From Bactericera cockerelli (lineage: Eukaryota > Arthropoda > Insecta > Hemiptera > Triozidae): a stretch of 64,000 nucleotides of DNA. This document shows, piece after piece, positions 47,961 to 60,200 of the stretch. Both the position numbers and the translations under genes were made by a program. The DNA lies in contig CM044959.1 of assembly GCA_024516035.1 (NCBI GenBank), positions 24,066,933 to 24,130,932 of the forward strand, in the 5' to 3' direction. The notes below the pieces were generated by a model. The model saw nothing but the letters and a program-made list of their open reading frames with translations. It was not told the DNA's origin and did no database searches. Within the stretch, counting starts at the first letter, position 1. The number at the start of each line of letters is the position of its first letter.

Positions 47961-48398
47961 TGTGTCTGAGGAAAATGGGTGTCAGCTGATGGTACGCATG
48001 GTCTGTCTTGCGTCAAGAGTGCTGGGAGCATTTCACGTCACTCTCAACTGAATGACACTATTTGGAAAGCATTGCTGTCTGCCCGAGTTCCAGCAGTGTT
48101 GGAGCCCGTGGGATTACAACGAGAAGACGGTAGCCGGCCAGACGGAATATGAATGAATATCGTCTCCGTTCAAACCTTTGGACCATAGTTTGAGGAGAAC
48201 AAGATGTTTGTGAAGGAAGTTGGGCAGCGATTACTTGAGTGTACTGGCGAAAGAAGGGCTGCTGCATTCCTCAGTCAAAGAATTTCACTCGCCATTCAAC
48301 GAGGAAATTCTGCAGCAGTGATGAGCACTATGCCAAGATCCTCAAAGATGGAGGAAATGTTTTTATCTTTTGTCTTAGAAAATATTAATAAAATTTGA
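47961..48398 (+). pseudogene. Retrotransposon C-terminal domain remnant, internally deleted
   Basis: The frame reads [20 protein letters not shown], then [20 protein letters not shown], and after a gap QTFGP and GQRLLECTGERRAAAFLSQR with ISLAIQRGNSAAVM. This is the conserved domain found after the reverse transcriptase in a widespread class of animal retroelement proteins (THGLSC--SAG, LEP-GL-R-DG-RPDG, TG----A-L-QRIS-A-QRGN). About 60 residues normally between RPDG and the QTFGP block are missing. There are stops at 47967, after RPDGI and after FGP. I am sure of the family resemblance but not of the clade. Confidence 0.75.
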
Positions 48399-49733
48399 TT
48401 AAATAAATGACTTACTATGTATAATAATAAGTTTGACTACATATTAAAAAGAAACATCTTTAAAACCACTCATCCCGTAGATTCCAGAGTTTTCTCGGAA
48501 AATTCGGCCGCCATCATTATATTCCTCGGATACCTGATACCCATCATCCATCAGCAGTAGAGGTGGGGGATAGGAGGGAGGGTTAGCAGTAGATTATTCC
48601 CAAACCAGAGTGTCATTAATCAAACAAGCAAGTGACACCTTTTCCGTCAGATTTTTCCGAAAAGAAAACAATCTTCACATTCCCAGCTCAGGTGAGGGTG
48701 GGCGGTAGGTAGGTACTCATGGTGAACAAGTTTCAACATCACTGCAGAATTTAACTAGTCGGTTGGAAAATCATTCCACATTCAACGTCCAATTTGAAGA
48801 ATCGATTAAAATATCTTCATACAAAAATTCAGTTTTATAGGTGTTACCGTTTTAGAGCTACAGCGGAGCGAATAGTGAATCGACTGACTCGATAAATGAG
48901 TCAGTGTTTCCACATTAATGTATTAATCTGAGTCTTCTGCGTTTCACAAGGTTGGAATATCAGAATTTTTCTAAACATATAGGTATAGAATTTTTTTGAT
49001 CGAAATACGACTGGAAATAGATTTTGGCTATCTGTTACTAGTTATGCTGTAGAAGCAGTTTTCGGCAGAACCTTCGACTCTTGCCCGAAACATACATCCC
49101 ATTAAATTCAGAAATTTCTAGGAAGAACTACAAATTCCTGAAGAATTAAAAAATAAAATTAGAAACTTATAGAAGTTCTTAAATCGGAAATTTCCTGCAA
49201 CATAACATACAAAGTAATTCAAGGAAGTAGGTACTTGTTATAGCCCTTACCAATATGCACATCCTCCGTGTGAGATTAGCAGAGGAAAGTAAGTGCTAAT
49301 GGGGTTGGAGCTCATGACCATATCCTCGTGTTCTCGCGTCATTATGTGGTTGCGAACCCTGCCATCCCTGAGGTGGAGCTACAAGAAAGTTGAGCTCACC
49401 GCAAGATGGTATGTTAATAGCAAGTGGCAGAACTCATGTACTGGGTGACTCGGGAAAATTTCTCTTCATAAAATCATGGTTCATTTAATGTTAATTTAAA
49501 GAAGAGAAAGTCTAGTCCACTGAGAGATCATTAATATTATGAAAAATTAAATATGAGTACCTCCAAACAATAGAACCCATTCTGACATAGTTGAACAAAC
49601 CATAAGCCACTAGAAAATCAACCGTGTACTAGAAGTGACACCACCAGAGATAGACCCCTACAAGAAATTTCTGAATCGCTCCACGAAATGTACCCTGACT
49701 CACCTCCGATCTGGTTAGTGTCGTCTACAATAA

Positions 49734-50000
49734 CTATACCTGTCCAGAATTTATGAAACCAGTGAAAACAACTGCCCAAACTGCAAAGGAAAACCAAATG
49801 ATGTTGTCCACATGTTTCACTGTCAAGCAAAACCTACAACCTTGGAAGTAAAATCACTCTGCACCCAACCAGTAGATGCTGCACAGTTCTTTGATCTGAA
49901 GACCAGTAGAGATGACGATGAGTGCTACAACAACAAAGGTACCTTAGTGAAAGAAAAGAATATATTTACCTATAATTCAAAAAGAAGTTTGATGAAATAA
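49734..50000 (+). pseudogene. Jockey-type non-LTR retrotransposon, C-terminal remnant
   Basis: After an in-frame stop (49731-49733) the frame encodes CPNCKGKPNDVVHMFHC, a C-X2-C-X8-H-X3-C zinc knuckle, then AKPTTLEVKSL, TQPVDAAQFFDL and a short tail. It is the same part of the protein as at 44178-44770 but on the other strand, and the two differ enough to be distinct subfamilies. Everything upstream of the knuckle is lost. Confidence 0.8.
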
Positions 50001-50499
50001 GTAATGAAAAATAAGATGGCGAGGAGCGAATAGGAAAAGAAAAGAGGGATTCGAGAAAAATAAATTCATTATTCAAAGGACGTCACAAAGGTAAAGTACA
50101 ATAAAATATTACATAGAGGAAGTTTGGAGAGATGAAGAAATGGAGAGAGGCCAGTAAGGGGGAGGATAAATTGACAGCAGAATGGCAACTTGTGTTCACC
50201 AGGTGTGCTTGTAAGGAGCAAACAGAGGAAACCCTGATCCTGTTCCATCCTGGGGAGGTAAATCAACTAATACTGTTTTTCTTGTCCATTTAGAAGTGTA
50301 ACATTAGGGAAGGTTACGATCAAGTTTTAAATGAAGGGACAATGAAGAGGACAGCAGATATGCGGGAGGTGTTTTATTTATGAGTTAAAGAAATTTGTAT
50401 GTTTATAATAGAAGATGATTTTGAAGATATAAAGTGAATAAAAATATTAAATATCTCGAGACTACGAGTGTCAGTTGTGTAAGACTTTTCAACAAGTCT

Positions 50500-50640
50500 C
50501 GCGGCTGCTCAGTGGTCAAGGAGTGGCGTCGGTCTCGTAAACCAGAGGCTTCGAGTTCGAAACCCAGCCGGGACCCGAATACTTATCCTCAAGTTTTAAA
50601 CAATTTTCTATATTAATAAATTTATTAAAATTAGAAACAC
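50500..50640 (+). mobile_element. tRNA-derived SINE (family E), 3' truncated or divergent
   Basis: Head GGCTGCTCAGTGGTCAAGG and box B GAGTTCGAAACCCAGCCGGG are clear. After ACTTATCCTCAAG the body differs from 26060 and runs into A/T-rich DNA. Confidence 0.75.
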
Positions 50641-50724
50641 AGTATGTATTTGCATAATGAGCCACTTAAACACGTCATATTATTAATGTTCATCTTTCCA
50701 AAGTTTTTTTTTTATGTAAAACTA

Positions 50725-50962
50725 GCGGGCTGTCGCCCGCCTTGCGGGCCGAGGCATGGCCGTGAAAGCAAAAAATCCTTTTTCGCCAATGGCAGGTGTT
50801 GTAGTGGGAGTTTCGAAAAATCCCGTCTTATTGCACATCTAGACTATAAGACAAAGCTACCTACCAAATTTCAGCTTCCTAGGACTTACGGTTTGGGCTG
50901 TAGAGCGATGATCAGTCAGTGGTCAGTGAGTGTCTTTGACATTTATATATTAAGATATACCA
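50725..50962 (+). repeat. Dispersed repeat beginning ACTAGCGGGCTGTCGCCCGC
   Basis: A start of this kind, with GC-rich opening, CTACCTACCAAATTTCAGCT in the middle and TCAGTCAGTGGTCAGTGAGT at the end, is typical of a common arthropod repeat of uncertain class. Similar openings are at about 16890 (ACTAGCTAAAACCCGGCA) and 60572 (ACTAGCTGACCCAACAGACG). Confidence 0.45.
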
Positions 50963-52349
50963 TTATTTATTGATGATGGAAATATAGTTAAACAAAATAA
51001 AAGTATATCGGAAAGAAAGAAGAAAAAAAGATCTGGCTGGATATATTTTTCACCATTGGAAAATTCAAGTTATTTTGTTACTTATTCCCAAAGTAAAATA
51101 ATCGCATATTGCAAAACAGCAAACATCTTTGATCACCACATGAAAAGCATAAAACAGAAAACAAAAGAAAACAAAAAATCACTTTTTGGCCTAGATCTGA
51201 AGAGGTGACTGTACACAATGCAAAATATTATGAAAGAGCGGACAATACAAGACATACAGGGCGAAGTGGAGAGGACAGCACGCCCAATATTTGTTATGGG
51301 TATGAGGGAGGGAGAGAAAATATTAACAATAACAGAGCCAGAAAGATTCTCTTTTTTCGGTGATAAATTGAAAATGAAATAAACGTTGAAAGCATTTGTA
51401 TGTTAAAAGTCTTTTTTGATCAGGTGGATACTGGGAGGGGGGTGGAGTAGAGTGATGAGGGTTCCATTTTGATGGGCATTTTATTTCTGTACCGGTTTTA
51501 ACTTTTCCTATATTCTGATGAAATCATGAAAATAATATGTGATTCCATTGTTTTAAGGGTTTTACTGAAAGTTAGATATGCATATTATATTTTTGTGAAC
51601 ATCAAGGTTTGTGATGGTTTTTGAGTATTGAATAGTGAGATGGGTGTTTCCGCATGAGAAAAGTGACTGTTCTCTCATGGCATTGAAGAGTACTACCTAA
51701 GTTACTCACTGAATAGGTAATTGAACCGCTAAAAGCTACTGGTTATCCCAAGTAAAGCATGAGAAATAATTACCTAATTATTAAAGATTTTTCCATCTCT
51801 TTTGTTTTCCTAACAGTTCAGTTCAATGACTATTGGATTCTGCCTCTTTCCAAACATCCAAAAAGAGGATGATGAAAATTTCTTCAAAAATCCAATCTGA
51901 AAAACCTCGGAGTACCTCAAGTATATTTATTTCCTCCCTGAAAATAGCATCTGATTCTGTAATTCAAGCAGAGACATTTTTTTTTAATATTTGCAGCATT
52001 GAATTTGAAAAGAAAGAAAAAGAGAACCCTTCTTATTATTCTGTTTATATTTTCTTTTTTGCTTATTTACTGTTTATTCAATTTACTGTTTTTTATTCAA
52101 TTTCGCTTTCGAATTAAGCTCATTTTTTGTATCTTCTTTTATTCGCAAGAACTTTTTTTCATAATAGAAAAATAAGCTCTGTATGCTCGCATAATATGTA
52201 GATTTATGCGCTACAGTACCTACTTCGTAGATTTGAAGGAAAGAAACCCGGGATACCCTGCAGATGGAAACAATCTTTTATTTTACTTTATTCATTCAAA
52301 CGTTTACCAAAAGCAGCGGATTTATGTAATCTAGACATCTACAAGGAGA

Positions 52350-52410
52350 CATATTTCCGTCGTGATATGACCATGCAGTTGAAAGCGACATTAAACCCAA
52401 ATTAAAAAAA
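52350..52410 (+). mobile_element. SINE family C 3' fragment
   Basis: CGTCGTGATATGACCATGCA, GTTGAAAGCGACATTAAACC and A-run; a close match to 17120-17185. Confidence 0.6.
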
Positions 52411-52689
52411 AAGAGACATAGCTAGTAAATACACACAGCTACATGATCTCGAGTATCGAACTTAAATCATTTTATGTATTTATTATCTACTTTATTCACT
52501 GTCATAATTCTTATATGAAGAAAAATTTATATGGGTGGTTCTTTTGTTTTTTCATGTCAAAACTTGGGTAGATCAGCATTACCAATCCCCAAATTTAATC
52601 ATTTTCCAATATCCATATTCTTTCTGGTAATGCCTCCACTGGTTACTAGGTATTCATACAAATAGCTTCCATTTTTTCCGGCCATCTAT

Positions 52690-52800
52690 ATACTGTAGAG
52701 AGAACAGTACACGGTGAGATGGGGATTAAACCCAGGTCACCGTGTATGAAAATTTGGTGCGCTACTCACTTGGCCTCGGCGATTATTTCATTATGTCACA
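52690..52800 (-). mobile_element. tRNA-like SINE head (minus strand), decayed
   Basis: Minus strand GCCAAGTGAGTAGCGCAC and CCTGGGTTTAATCCCC look like degenerate A and B boxes. Weak but consistent with the other tRNA-derived SINEs. Confidence 0.35.
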
Positions 52801-53439
52801 AGGACTCTAGGCAGAAGAAGGAATTTCTATCTTGCGCTTACAGAACAAGTACATGAATATGGTATAAGCAGTCAGCATTGAACTGCCCATAATCGTAATA
52901 CTTACTTATGTACATTTGTAACCGCTCTAGTGAGACATCTACTGTTAGTTACCTAACAGTTTGCCCCATCGAAAATATATACATAGTAGTGAGAAATTGT
53001 AAGTAAGTAAAAAAGATGTAGGCCTAACGTTGAAGTTTGGGGATTCAGTGTAAAGCGTTTCCACCCTTTTCTATTGAAAATAATTGCACATAATTTAAGG
53101 ACTAATTAAAAAAAGCATTACAACAAGATCGTGAACTGTTTCTGAGAAAATTGTAATGGTTCCACGTTCCTGTAATAAATTGACAACATCAGGGCCTCCT
53201 ACTTTAATTAAATTCAACAGCAAAAAAACTTGAAGTTAATTTGTTGAAGTTAAAATTAATTTGAATAAAATAAAAATAAAAAACCAAACTTATGAAAAGG
53301 ATACAAACATTTTAGAAGTTCATAGGTATACCTCTAACAGTAACGCTACTACTTAAGTTACCTGAATGCCATAACAGATAAAAAATATCAAAAGGTCAGG
53401 ATGTGTGAGGTTAATTTTTGTAGTGCGGATTACCCAGTT

Positions 53440-53480
53440 AATGGAGGGTGAAAGCCTCGTCGTGATATGGCATGATATGG
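53440..53480 (+). mobile_element. SINE family C fragment
   Basis: AATGGAGGGTGAAAGCCTCG followed by TCGTGATATGGC; short match to the family seen at 17100. Confidence 0.4.
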
Positions 53481-53646
53481 CACGTTCATTCCAAATGAAC
53501 ATATGTCCCTTAGTCAGATCACAATTTTTATAGAACACTTTTGCAAATTTGAAATTCCTGTTAGTCACAGCAATCTCATCTCTCATCGTGTTATGCCACC
53601 TCTTGGACCTCAATTGCTACTTTGAGAAACCTCGCCACCTCAAATT

Positions 53647-53985
53647 TAGTGATGGGACTCGAGTGAAGATTCTCAACTCGATAAAAGCTTCAGATTCTGC
53701 TCTTCTTGTACTTTGACCGTTGGGTTTGAGAGAGGACAATTATTCCCCAACTCGATTTTTCACTCGATTATCTGACTCGAATTGAAAACCATTATTTAGT
53801 AGAGGAGTTATAATATGTCGCACTACTCGAGTTCTATTCTCTCTTCTCTCACTCGCAAGAATTTCATCACTCGAGTATCGAGTTAGTGGTGGGACTCGAG
53901 TAAAATAATATTCTCAATTCGATGAAAATTCACTCGATTTGAGCAAGTGACGATTGAGACGCGAATCGAGTCAGTCTTGAGTCAC
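53647..53985. repeat. ACTCGAGT-rich inverted-repeat block, probable degraded hAT-like element
   Basis: Starts TAGTGATGGGACTCGAGTG; a second such start, TAGTGGTGGGACTCGAGTA, lies at 53884. About a dozen ACTCGA/TCGAGT motifs are scattered in both orientations, ending near GAGTCACTA. The start and the clustered palindromes resemble hAT ends, but I found no matching target duplication. Confidence 0.5.
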
Positions 53986-54208
53986 TAGTTAGATCCAGAT
54001 GGTATTAGGTATCCATCGGACCCAACGCTGGGATGCGTGGGATGGGATGGATAGTTTGATTTTGAAGACATGGTTTGTATCAAGTGGAGAGTTCCTGGTC
54101 GAAGTCCACTTTGGACATTTCTCTGCAACAGTAGGAGTGAAGGTGCTGTGTAGAAGCTTCAGATTCTGCTCTTCTTGTACTTTGACCGTTGGGTTTGAGA
54201 GAGGACAA
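53685..54208. repeat. 55-bp perfect direct repeat (53685-53739 and 54154-54208)
   Basis: AAGCTTCAGATTCTGCTC and the following bases to GAGAGAGGACAA are identical at both places. The first copy lies inside the ACTCGAGT-rich block, the second in plain flanking DNA. Confidence 0.95.
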
Positions 54209-54249
54209 GACTCTATGTGCTAAAAAATACTCAATAAATCTGAATTAAT

Positions 54250-57200
54250 AGTTCAGAGTGTGTGAAATTGATCGTGAGCGGAGCATGGCCTGAGCATCAC
54301 ACCATGAGCTTCAGTGCGAAATGACCTTTAATTTCAAAGAAACTACGACGGTGTCTGATCGTCTCATTTCCCGGAGAAAACAGTGTTAGCTTCAGGATTT
54401 TCTATTTGCGTCTCAGCGGGACCATAAGGAAAGCGACGCACCCTGGGATGTGAGAATGGAAGTCAAAGTCTTGAGCTGCGCGGGGTGCAAGGCACTGGGG
54501 ACTAATACCGGAAGCCCCCTACAGTCAAACAAACCCTGATATTGCTTTGCGAGCGTTAAATAATGTGTAAAGGCGGTGTTCGGTGTAAAATGGCCGCAAA
54601 AAATTAAATCACTATGCAATATTCATACATGAAAAAAAAAAACGTATAGGTTTACAATTATGTAGGTTAGCTTATAATTATGTCACATCTCGCTTAGAAA
54701 AAAAGGAGTTGCTAATCAAGCTTGTTCTATTTTAAATGTATACCTAATAACAAAATAATGTTGTAAAAAGAAGACAAGACAAAAAGGCTCCTCAACCGAA
54801 GAGATTTCTAAAGAAAGAGAAGCAACGGTAGCAAAAGGGGAGTCAGAAGAGGAATTAAAAAACTGAGACAAAAATGTCTCACGGATAAAGTGAAGAAACA
54901 CTTGCAATGAGAGAAAAGCAAAAAAATAGCAAAGAAAGCACATGAACAACTTTACATTTGAAATCCTCTTTGGAAGGGAGGACGATGAGAGGAAGAGAAG
55001 AGGGGTGGATAGGAAGGAAGAGAAATAGGGAGAGACAGATTCCCGTAGGCTACTTTTGTACTTGTGTCAGCCCCTTTTCTTTTATGTAAGAGTTGTTCGC
55101 TTTTCTTTTTCTCTCCAAGTACTTGTGGTTTTAATTACTGACAGCCTCTTTGGTACTCCGAGCACACAAATCAGCATACATTGCACTGGTAGTCCATTGC
55201 AAAGAACGTGAGTATGGTATACCAAATTGTACGGTGATTCGTGAATTTGAATACCACTCATGTAAAAGTATCCATGAGTAAGAAAGTCACAAAAAAGGGC
55301 CCAAAACAACAAGTGAAATAATAGAACCATAAGACAATTTAATGAGTTCTATTCTGGAAGTTTTAATATTAAGATGCCAAATTGTAGGCAAACAGCAGCA
55401 GAAGGAAATGACAAGGGAGATAGAAATTGTGACAATGTAAAGATTATAGACAAGAAAGATTTTGAACAGCAAACAGTACGAAAAACAAATCATATTAATG
55501 GCGAAATATATGTTATCGAAATGGGCCTTTTTCAGTATCCAAGTGAAATATCTAGTTCGGATTTAAAATACTCGTAATTCAATAGAATAGGTAACGTATT
55601 CTACTAAATAATTTGAAATGGATAGGCTTATATTTTTTTAAAAGTTAAAATACATATATATAGGTATATTTAACAACCTCACACCCAATGATGTGTTGCC
55701 TGTTGGCACGGTATACTGAACACAATCTTTTTTTATACATAATTTGAGGATGTTGTTTTAGACTGTTGTTTACTCTTGCTACACTTTAGTTTGAGTTATA
55801 GAGGTGGTGACGATTTGAATAGTGAATTTAACTGCTATGAGGGCAACTTCCTAGGCAATGTTGTTTTCGAGATTGAAAAGTTTCAAAGCATCTTTGAGTG
55901 ATTGTGCCTCTTGCTCCAATGAGAATTCCCTCAACTGAGATGTCTTCCAGTCTTTTCTATCTAATACTAAAACTTTTTGATTCGAACTGCCATTGCTCTA
56001 TCGAATACTAGATATCTAGACTATTTTATAACTAGTCTTGTTATCCAATACTAGATAACTAGACTGTTGAAGTTGTTTATGAAAATTCCAGACTTGTTGG
56101 AGCCGTAACTAGTAACAACCCCAACACCCGAGGATCAAGATGCCCAGAAGAGGCGCACCAGACATTGCTCTAACGAGCTGGTGAGAGAGAGGACCAGTGA
56201 GAGTGAATTGACGAGCACTCCACTCTTATCAGGTAAACATCTCGCTCTTTCTCTCTCTCCTTCCTCCATCATTTGCTCTCTACTCAATTTCTTTCTCTTT
56301 CTTCTCACTCTCTCCATTTCATTTCCCACTTTTTATCTCTCCTTTTTCTCTATTACTCTTTCTCTTTCCTCTCTGTCTCTTCTCTCCATCTCTCTTCTTT
56401 AGCTTTCTCTCTTTTCTAATCCTCTCTCTCTCACACTTTCATGTTCCATTGAATAGGGACCTTTCACTTGGTGTGCTTCCTTTCTCTCATTTGTTTACCC
56501 TTTACATTACCCACTTCAAGACATACTGTGATTTTCATTACACAGAGGAAATCATCAAATATGTATACATCTTTCCCAATGGTCGTGTAAGTGAAATCAT
56601 ATACCTAGCTGGATCAGCACTCGGCAGTTGTGAGATCAATGTGACAATGTATCTTTACTATCTTTATTCTGTACAGTACATGATTGGACACTAAGGGCTC
56701 AGAGTAATAGAAATGCTGCTGGTGCTGGTTGGTTAAGGGATGCCAGAGCTGGGTAAGGTACAGCACACACGACACGCGTCTAAATCAAAAGAGGATCAGA
56801 TGATCATTCCAATGATCTCTCGCGCATGTTATAAAAAGAGTCCGTACAGATAACTATGACAAACTGAACAAATTTATGCAAACACAATATATCCAACATT
56901 TCCACAAGCTGATGGAGTACAATATTACATCATTGTTCCATAATATCTAACAATACGCTCATGTGAGTATCAGATGTATTTGAACATATAAATATCATGT
57001 TACAAATATAATATGCATATTATTAGATATAGATACACAATTACTTGTGTTTTACATAGCTACATATACAGCGTGATCCGAAACGTTTTCAGTTGAAACA
57101 TGTACCGAGAGGCATATTTTTTTCTTTAGGAACTTAAGAGATACCTGAAGATTAAAAAGATTTAGCCTAAGAAAGGTTTACTTTAGCTATTCAAAAGATT

Positions 57201-58017
57201 TTGTCAAATCAGCAATAAATTACAAGATTTTTACATAAATAAGAAGTATTATTTTTTGTTCTTGTATATTTTTCAGTCCAAGTTATGAGACTCCATTAAA
57301 ACTCTCCTATACAAAGGTTGGTAGTAGACATTTACTCAGACAATCAGATGCTGATTGAAGAATCACCTATCTATGATGACTCATATTATAATACACACTG
57401 TATTTTATGTAAGTGAATATTTTAATGTACAATAAACACATCCCAACAAACGTAAGTATAGATATTGAAACACCCATTACAAGAAGAATAAAAATGATGA
57501 TTCGTCATTTATCTTTATCGTGCGCGTTTTTTTTTTTTTTTTCATTATTTTATCATAATATTATAATAACATTAATAACAAAAGAAGCTTCCATTGGACT
57601 ATTGTTTTATGCAAGACAAGTTAGCTATATTTCTTCTCAGCATCCAGGGAAATATCTAGTTAGGCATCTAGTGGAGGAGATAGGGGAGGAAGTAAACAAG
57701 AATAGAGTTGAGAGTACAATGCACTGGTTAATACACTCAAACAATTAGTTCTAACTATAGTCGAACTGGACATAGGAGAACAATTTTCAGGTCAAGGAAA
57801 AATAACCTTTTCTTAAGAGAGACCTGGATATAGGAAGAGAAAATTCCGATCCCTTGAGTTCTCTTAAATCCAGGTGACTGTATAGGACTCCATCCACATC
57901 AGTGGATTCCGCCTTTGCTCCTCAAAGAAAGAGTTTCGTATTTGAAAAATGCACCACATAACCATATTAATGGTACCCAAAACAAGTACCTAAAGGATCA
58001 AAGGAACCTACCAAGGA
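54250..58017. other. No gene recognised; one GC-rich unique block
   Basis: 54260-54600 is GC-richer than its flanks and not repetitive in this window; it could be an exon or a regulatory region, but I cannot identify it. Confidence 0.5.
56225..56440 (+). repeat. CT-rich low-complexity block
   Basis: About 200 bp of CTCTTTCTCTC-type polypyrimidine. Frames in it are compositional artefacts. Confidence 0.8.
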
Positions 58018-58145
58018 ACCAAAGTCTGTCCCGGTAGCTCAATGGTCAAGGACAAAATTTTACGTCTTAGCGTTACTGCTAGAATAATGGAACTTATTAG
58101 TCCTAATCGGTAGTATAAATAAGGCGATATCATTATTATTTGAGC
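58018..58145 (+). mobile_element. tRNA-derived SINE (family E), internal deletion
   Basis: Head CCCGGTAGCTCAATGGTCAA is fused to the 3' module GTTACTGCTAGAATAATGG, TAGTCCTAATCGG and AATAAGGCG, so box B and the middle are deleted compared with 26060. Confidence 0.75.
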
Positions 58146-59250
58146 AGTATACAATATAGTATTATTTTTTCGATCTGCGGTTGTATTACACAATGCAAAT
58201 ACCAGGTAAGTATACATGTATAGCAGTATTACTGAATATTCAAAGAGATATGTGATAGAAAAAATAAGAAAACGATTCACTTAAGAGGAAAGCTCATTCA
58301 AGATTCAACCCCTTGAGATCTTAGCATTAGAAAGCTATTCAGAAAGCTGTGAGATATCCACATGAAAAGTATCAACATATAAATGATTTTATTTACTTTA
58401 TAAATATAAGGAGACAAACACAAGATATTCTCATCTTTATGTTTTGCATGAGTTATTTGAATAATTTTCTTGTCAACATGTTGGGTTTTTTTTACTATGA
58501 TGTGAAATGTGACTTTCAGACGAGCTACAGAGTGTTCAAAAGTTACGAAACGTTCTTAGGTATTTTATATGAATGCTTTGTATCCATCTTGTTCATCTCA
58601 TAAATAACGTGATTGCGTGAATTAAAGGCATGTATTGGACATCTAATTTATTACTCAATTTCACCATAGAGTAATATTACTTTGAGATTTAAGTGGTGTA
58701 TAGGGTTAGTAGAAAATGGTTTGAGCGCTTAAAATAATTTAGTGGAATTTACTGGGACTTGAGAGTCTATAGTATTGGCAATTAATTGAAGTTTAGTGAT
58801 GTGCTTCAGTTCAATGAGCTTCTGATATTTTACTAACATAAGAGTAAAAACTGAGAAGAATTGCCAGGTGGTAACTAATTTTGACATCGTCTATAAGTAT
58901 TTTTAGTCTTGTAAATTTGGTACGTATCACTAAGTATCCTCACCACTTAGGATGTCCAGGTTCAATTCTTGTAATGGTATCTGATTTTTTATTGCCTTTT
59001 CTTAACTTCGAAATATAATTCAACACGACAAAGTTAGTATTATTGGGACGCAAGGCGCAAGTTTCACTGCCAGAGCTTCCAAATAGCGGAAACCATTGCA
59101 AGAGATGCAAATTAGAGTTGCCGCGATTAATCGAACTAATCGATTATTAATAATCGATTATTTGATAATCGATTAACGATTAGTGACTAGTCAGATAATC
59201 GATTAATCGATTATTTTCATGTCGATTAATCGATTATTTTGGACTATCTA

Positions 59251-59444
59251 TAATAATATAATAATAATAATAATATAATATAGCCCTCTGTCACCCCTAT
59301 GGAGCATGGGCCTCCCCCTATGAGGGGGGTATTGGTATTTGGTATTATACCTATATGTTTTCATACAGTGTTTCTAATTTCTGTGTTATATGTTTGTTTT
59401 GTTAAAAAATATGTTATCTGTTCCTTATATTGGGGAGATCCCCT

Positions 59445-59477
<33 letters not shown>

Positions 59478-59549
59478 CGTTTATTTATTATTATTTTATC
59501 ATTTTACCTCCTATTCTATTCTATTCTATTTTTTTTTTTTTTTTTTTTT
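59251..59549. mobile_element. Retroposed insert nested in the hAT element
   Basis: The sequence TTTTGGACTATCTA occurs at 59237-59250 and again at 59550-59563, a 14-bp target duplication. The insert runs from (TAA)n at the left to long T-runs at the right, with CCCTATGGAGCATGGGCCTC inside. If (TTA)n is the tail, it is a minus-strand 5'-truncated element. Confidence 0.65.
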
Positions 59550-59828
59550 TTTTGGACTATCTACTATCTAGTTAATATAGTACTTATAGTTATCTAGATC
59601 TAGCAAGCACCTGGATCCGACACAAGGGCCGAATGGTGCAATAGTTTTTGCGGGATCTATTGGGCTGCGCTCAAGTGGTAATAAAGTCAACTAAAGATAA
59701 AATAATTGTTTTGTTTCTTTTTTCTTTTACTGAAGACTGAAAAGAACTGAATTCTGAAATCATTGTAGTTATATAGGGTTAGGTAAAGTTAACGAGGTGA
59801 AATTGCACGATAGATCACTGACTTCAGT

Positions 59829-60060
59829 TTGTTGGGTAGGATGGTTGGGTGAGGGGCTTAGGTTAGGTTGAAATTAGTGCAGGTAGTTAGGCCGGGTCGC
59901 GCAGCGACCCGGTCTAACCGTGCACTAATTTCAACCTAACCTAAGCCCCTCACCCAAGCTATCCTAGCCGGCTAACGAAACACAACATTTAGACTGACAA
60001 CCGTTTGTTGGGTAGGATGGTTGGGTGAGGGGCTTAGGTTAGGTTGAAATTAGTGCAGGT
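59829..60060. repeat. Direct and inverted module copies with GC-rich hairpin
   Basis: A module opening TTGTTGGGTAGGATGGTTGG occurs at 59829-59884 and 60005-60060, and inverted at about 59920-59969. Between the first two lies the perfect hairpin CCGGGTCGC-GCA-GCGACCCGG (59892-59912). The whole can form a large cruciform. Confidence 0.9.
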
Positions 60061-60114
60061 GGTTATATAACCCTGCATAATAGTTTATCACCAAAGCGAA
60101 AATAAATAATAAAA

Positions 60115-60200
60115 AAACGTCCTGGGTAGGGATCGAACACGCGGACGTCTAAGCATCATATCATGACGCATGGAGGCCATGGATCATTCCTGAAAACTAC
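60115..60200 (-). repeat. tRNA-like segment inside the MULE-like element
   Basis: Minus strand TGGCCTCCATGCGTCATG and GTGTTCGATCCCTACCC look like box A and box B at tRNA spacing. Either a captured SINE head or chance. Confidence 0.35.

Noticed and set aside
47961..50000. Two adjacent retrotransposon fragments as one element
   Set aside because: They belong to different protein families (C-terminal RPDG domain against a jockey zinc knuckle) with over 1.3 kb of unrelated DNA between.
59860..60045. Insect telomeric repeat (TTAGG)n
   Set aside because: Only two TTAGG units per module copy, part of a transposon-internal module.
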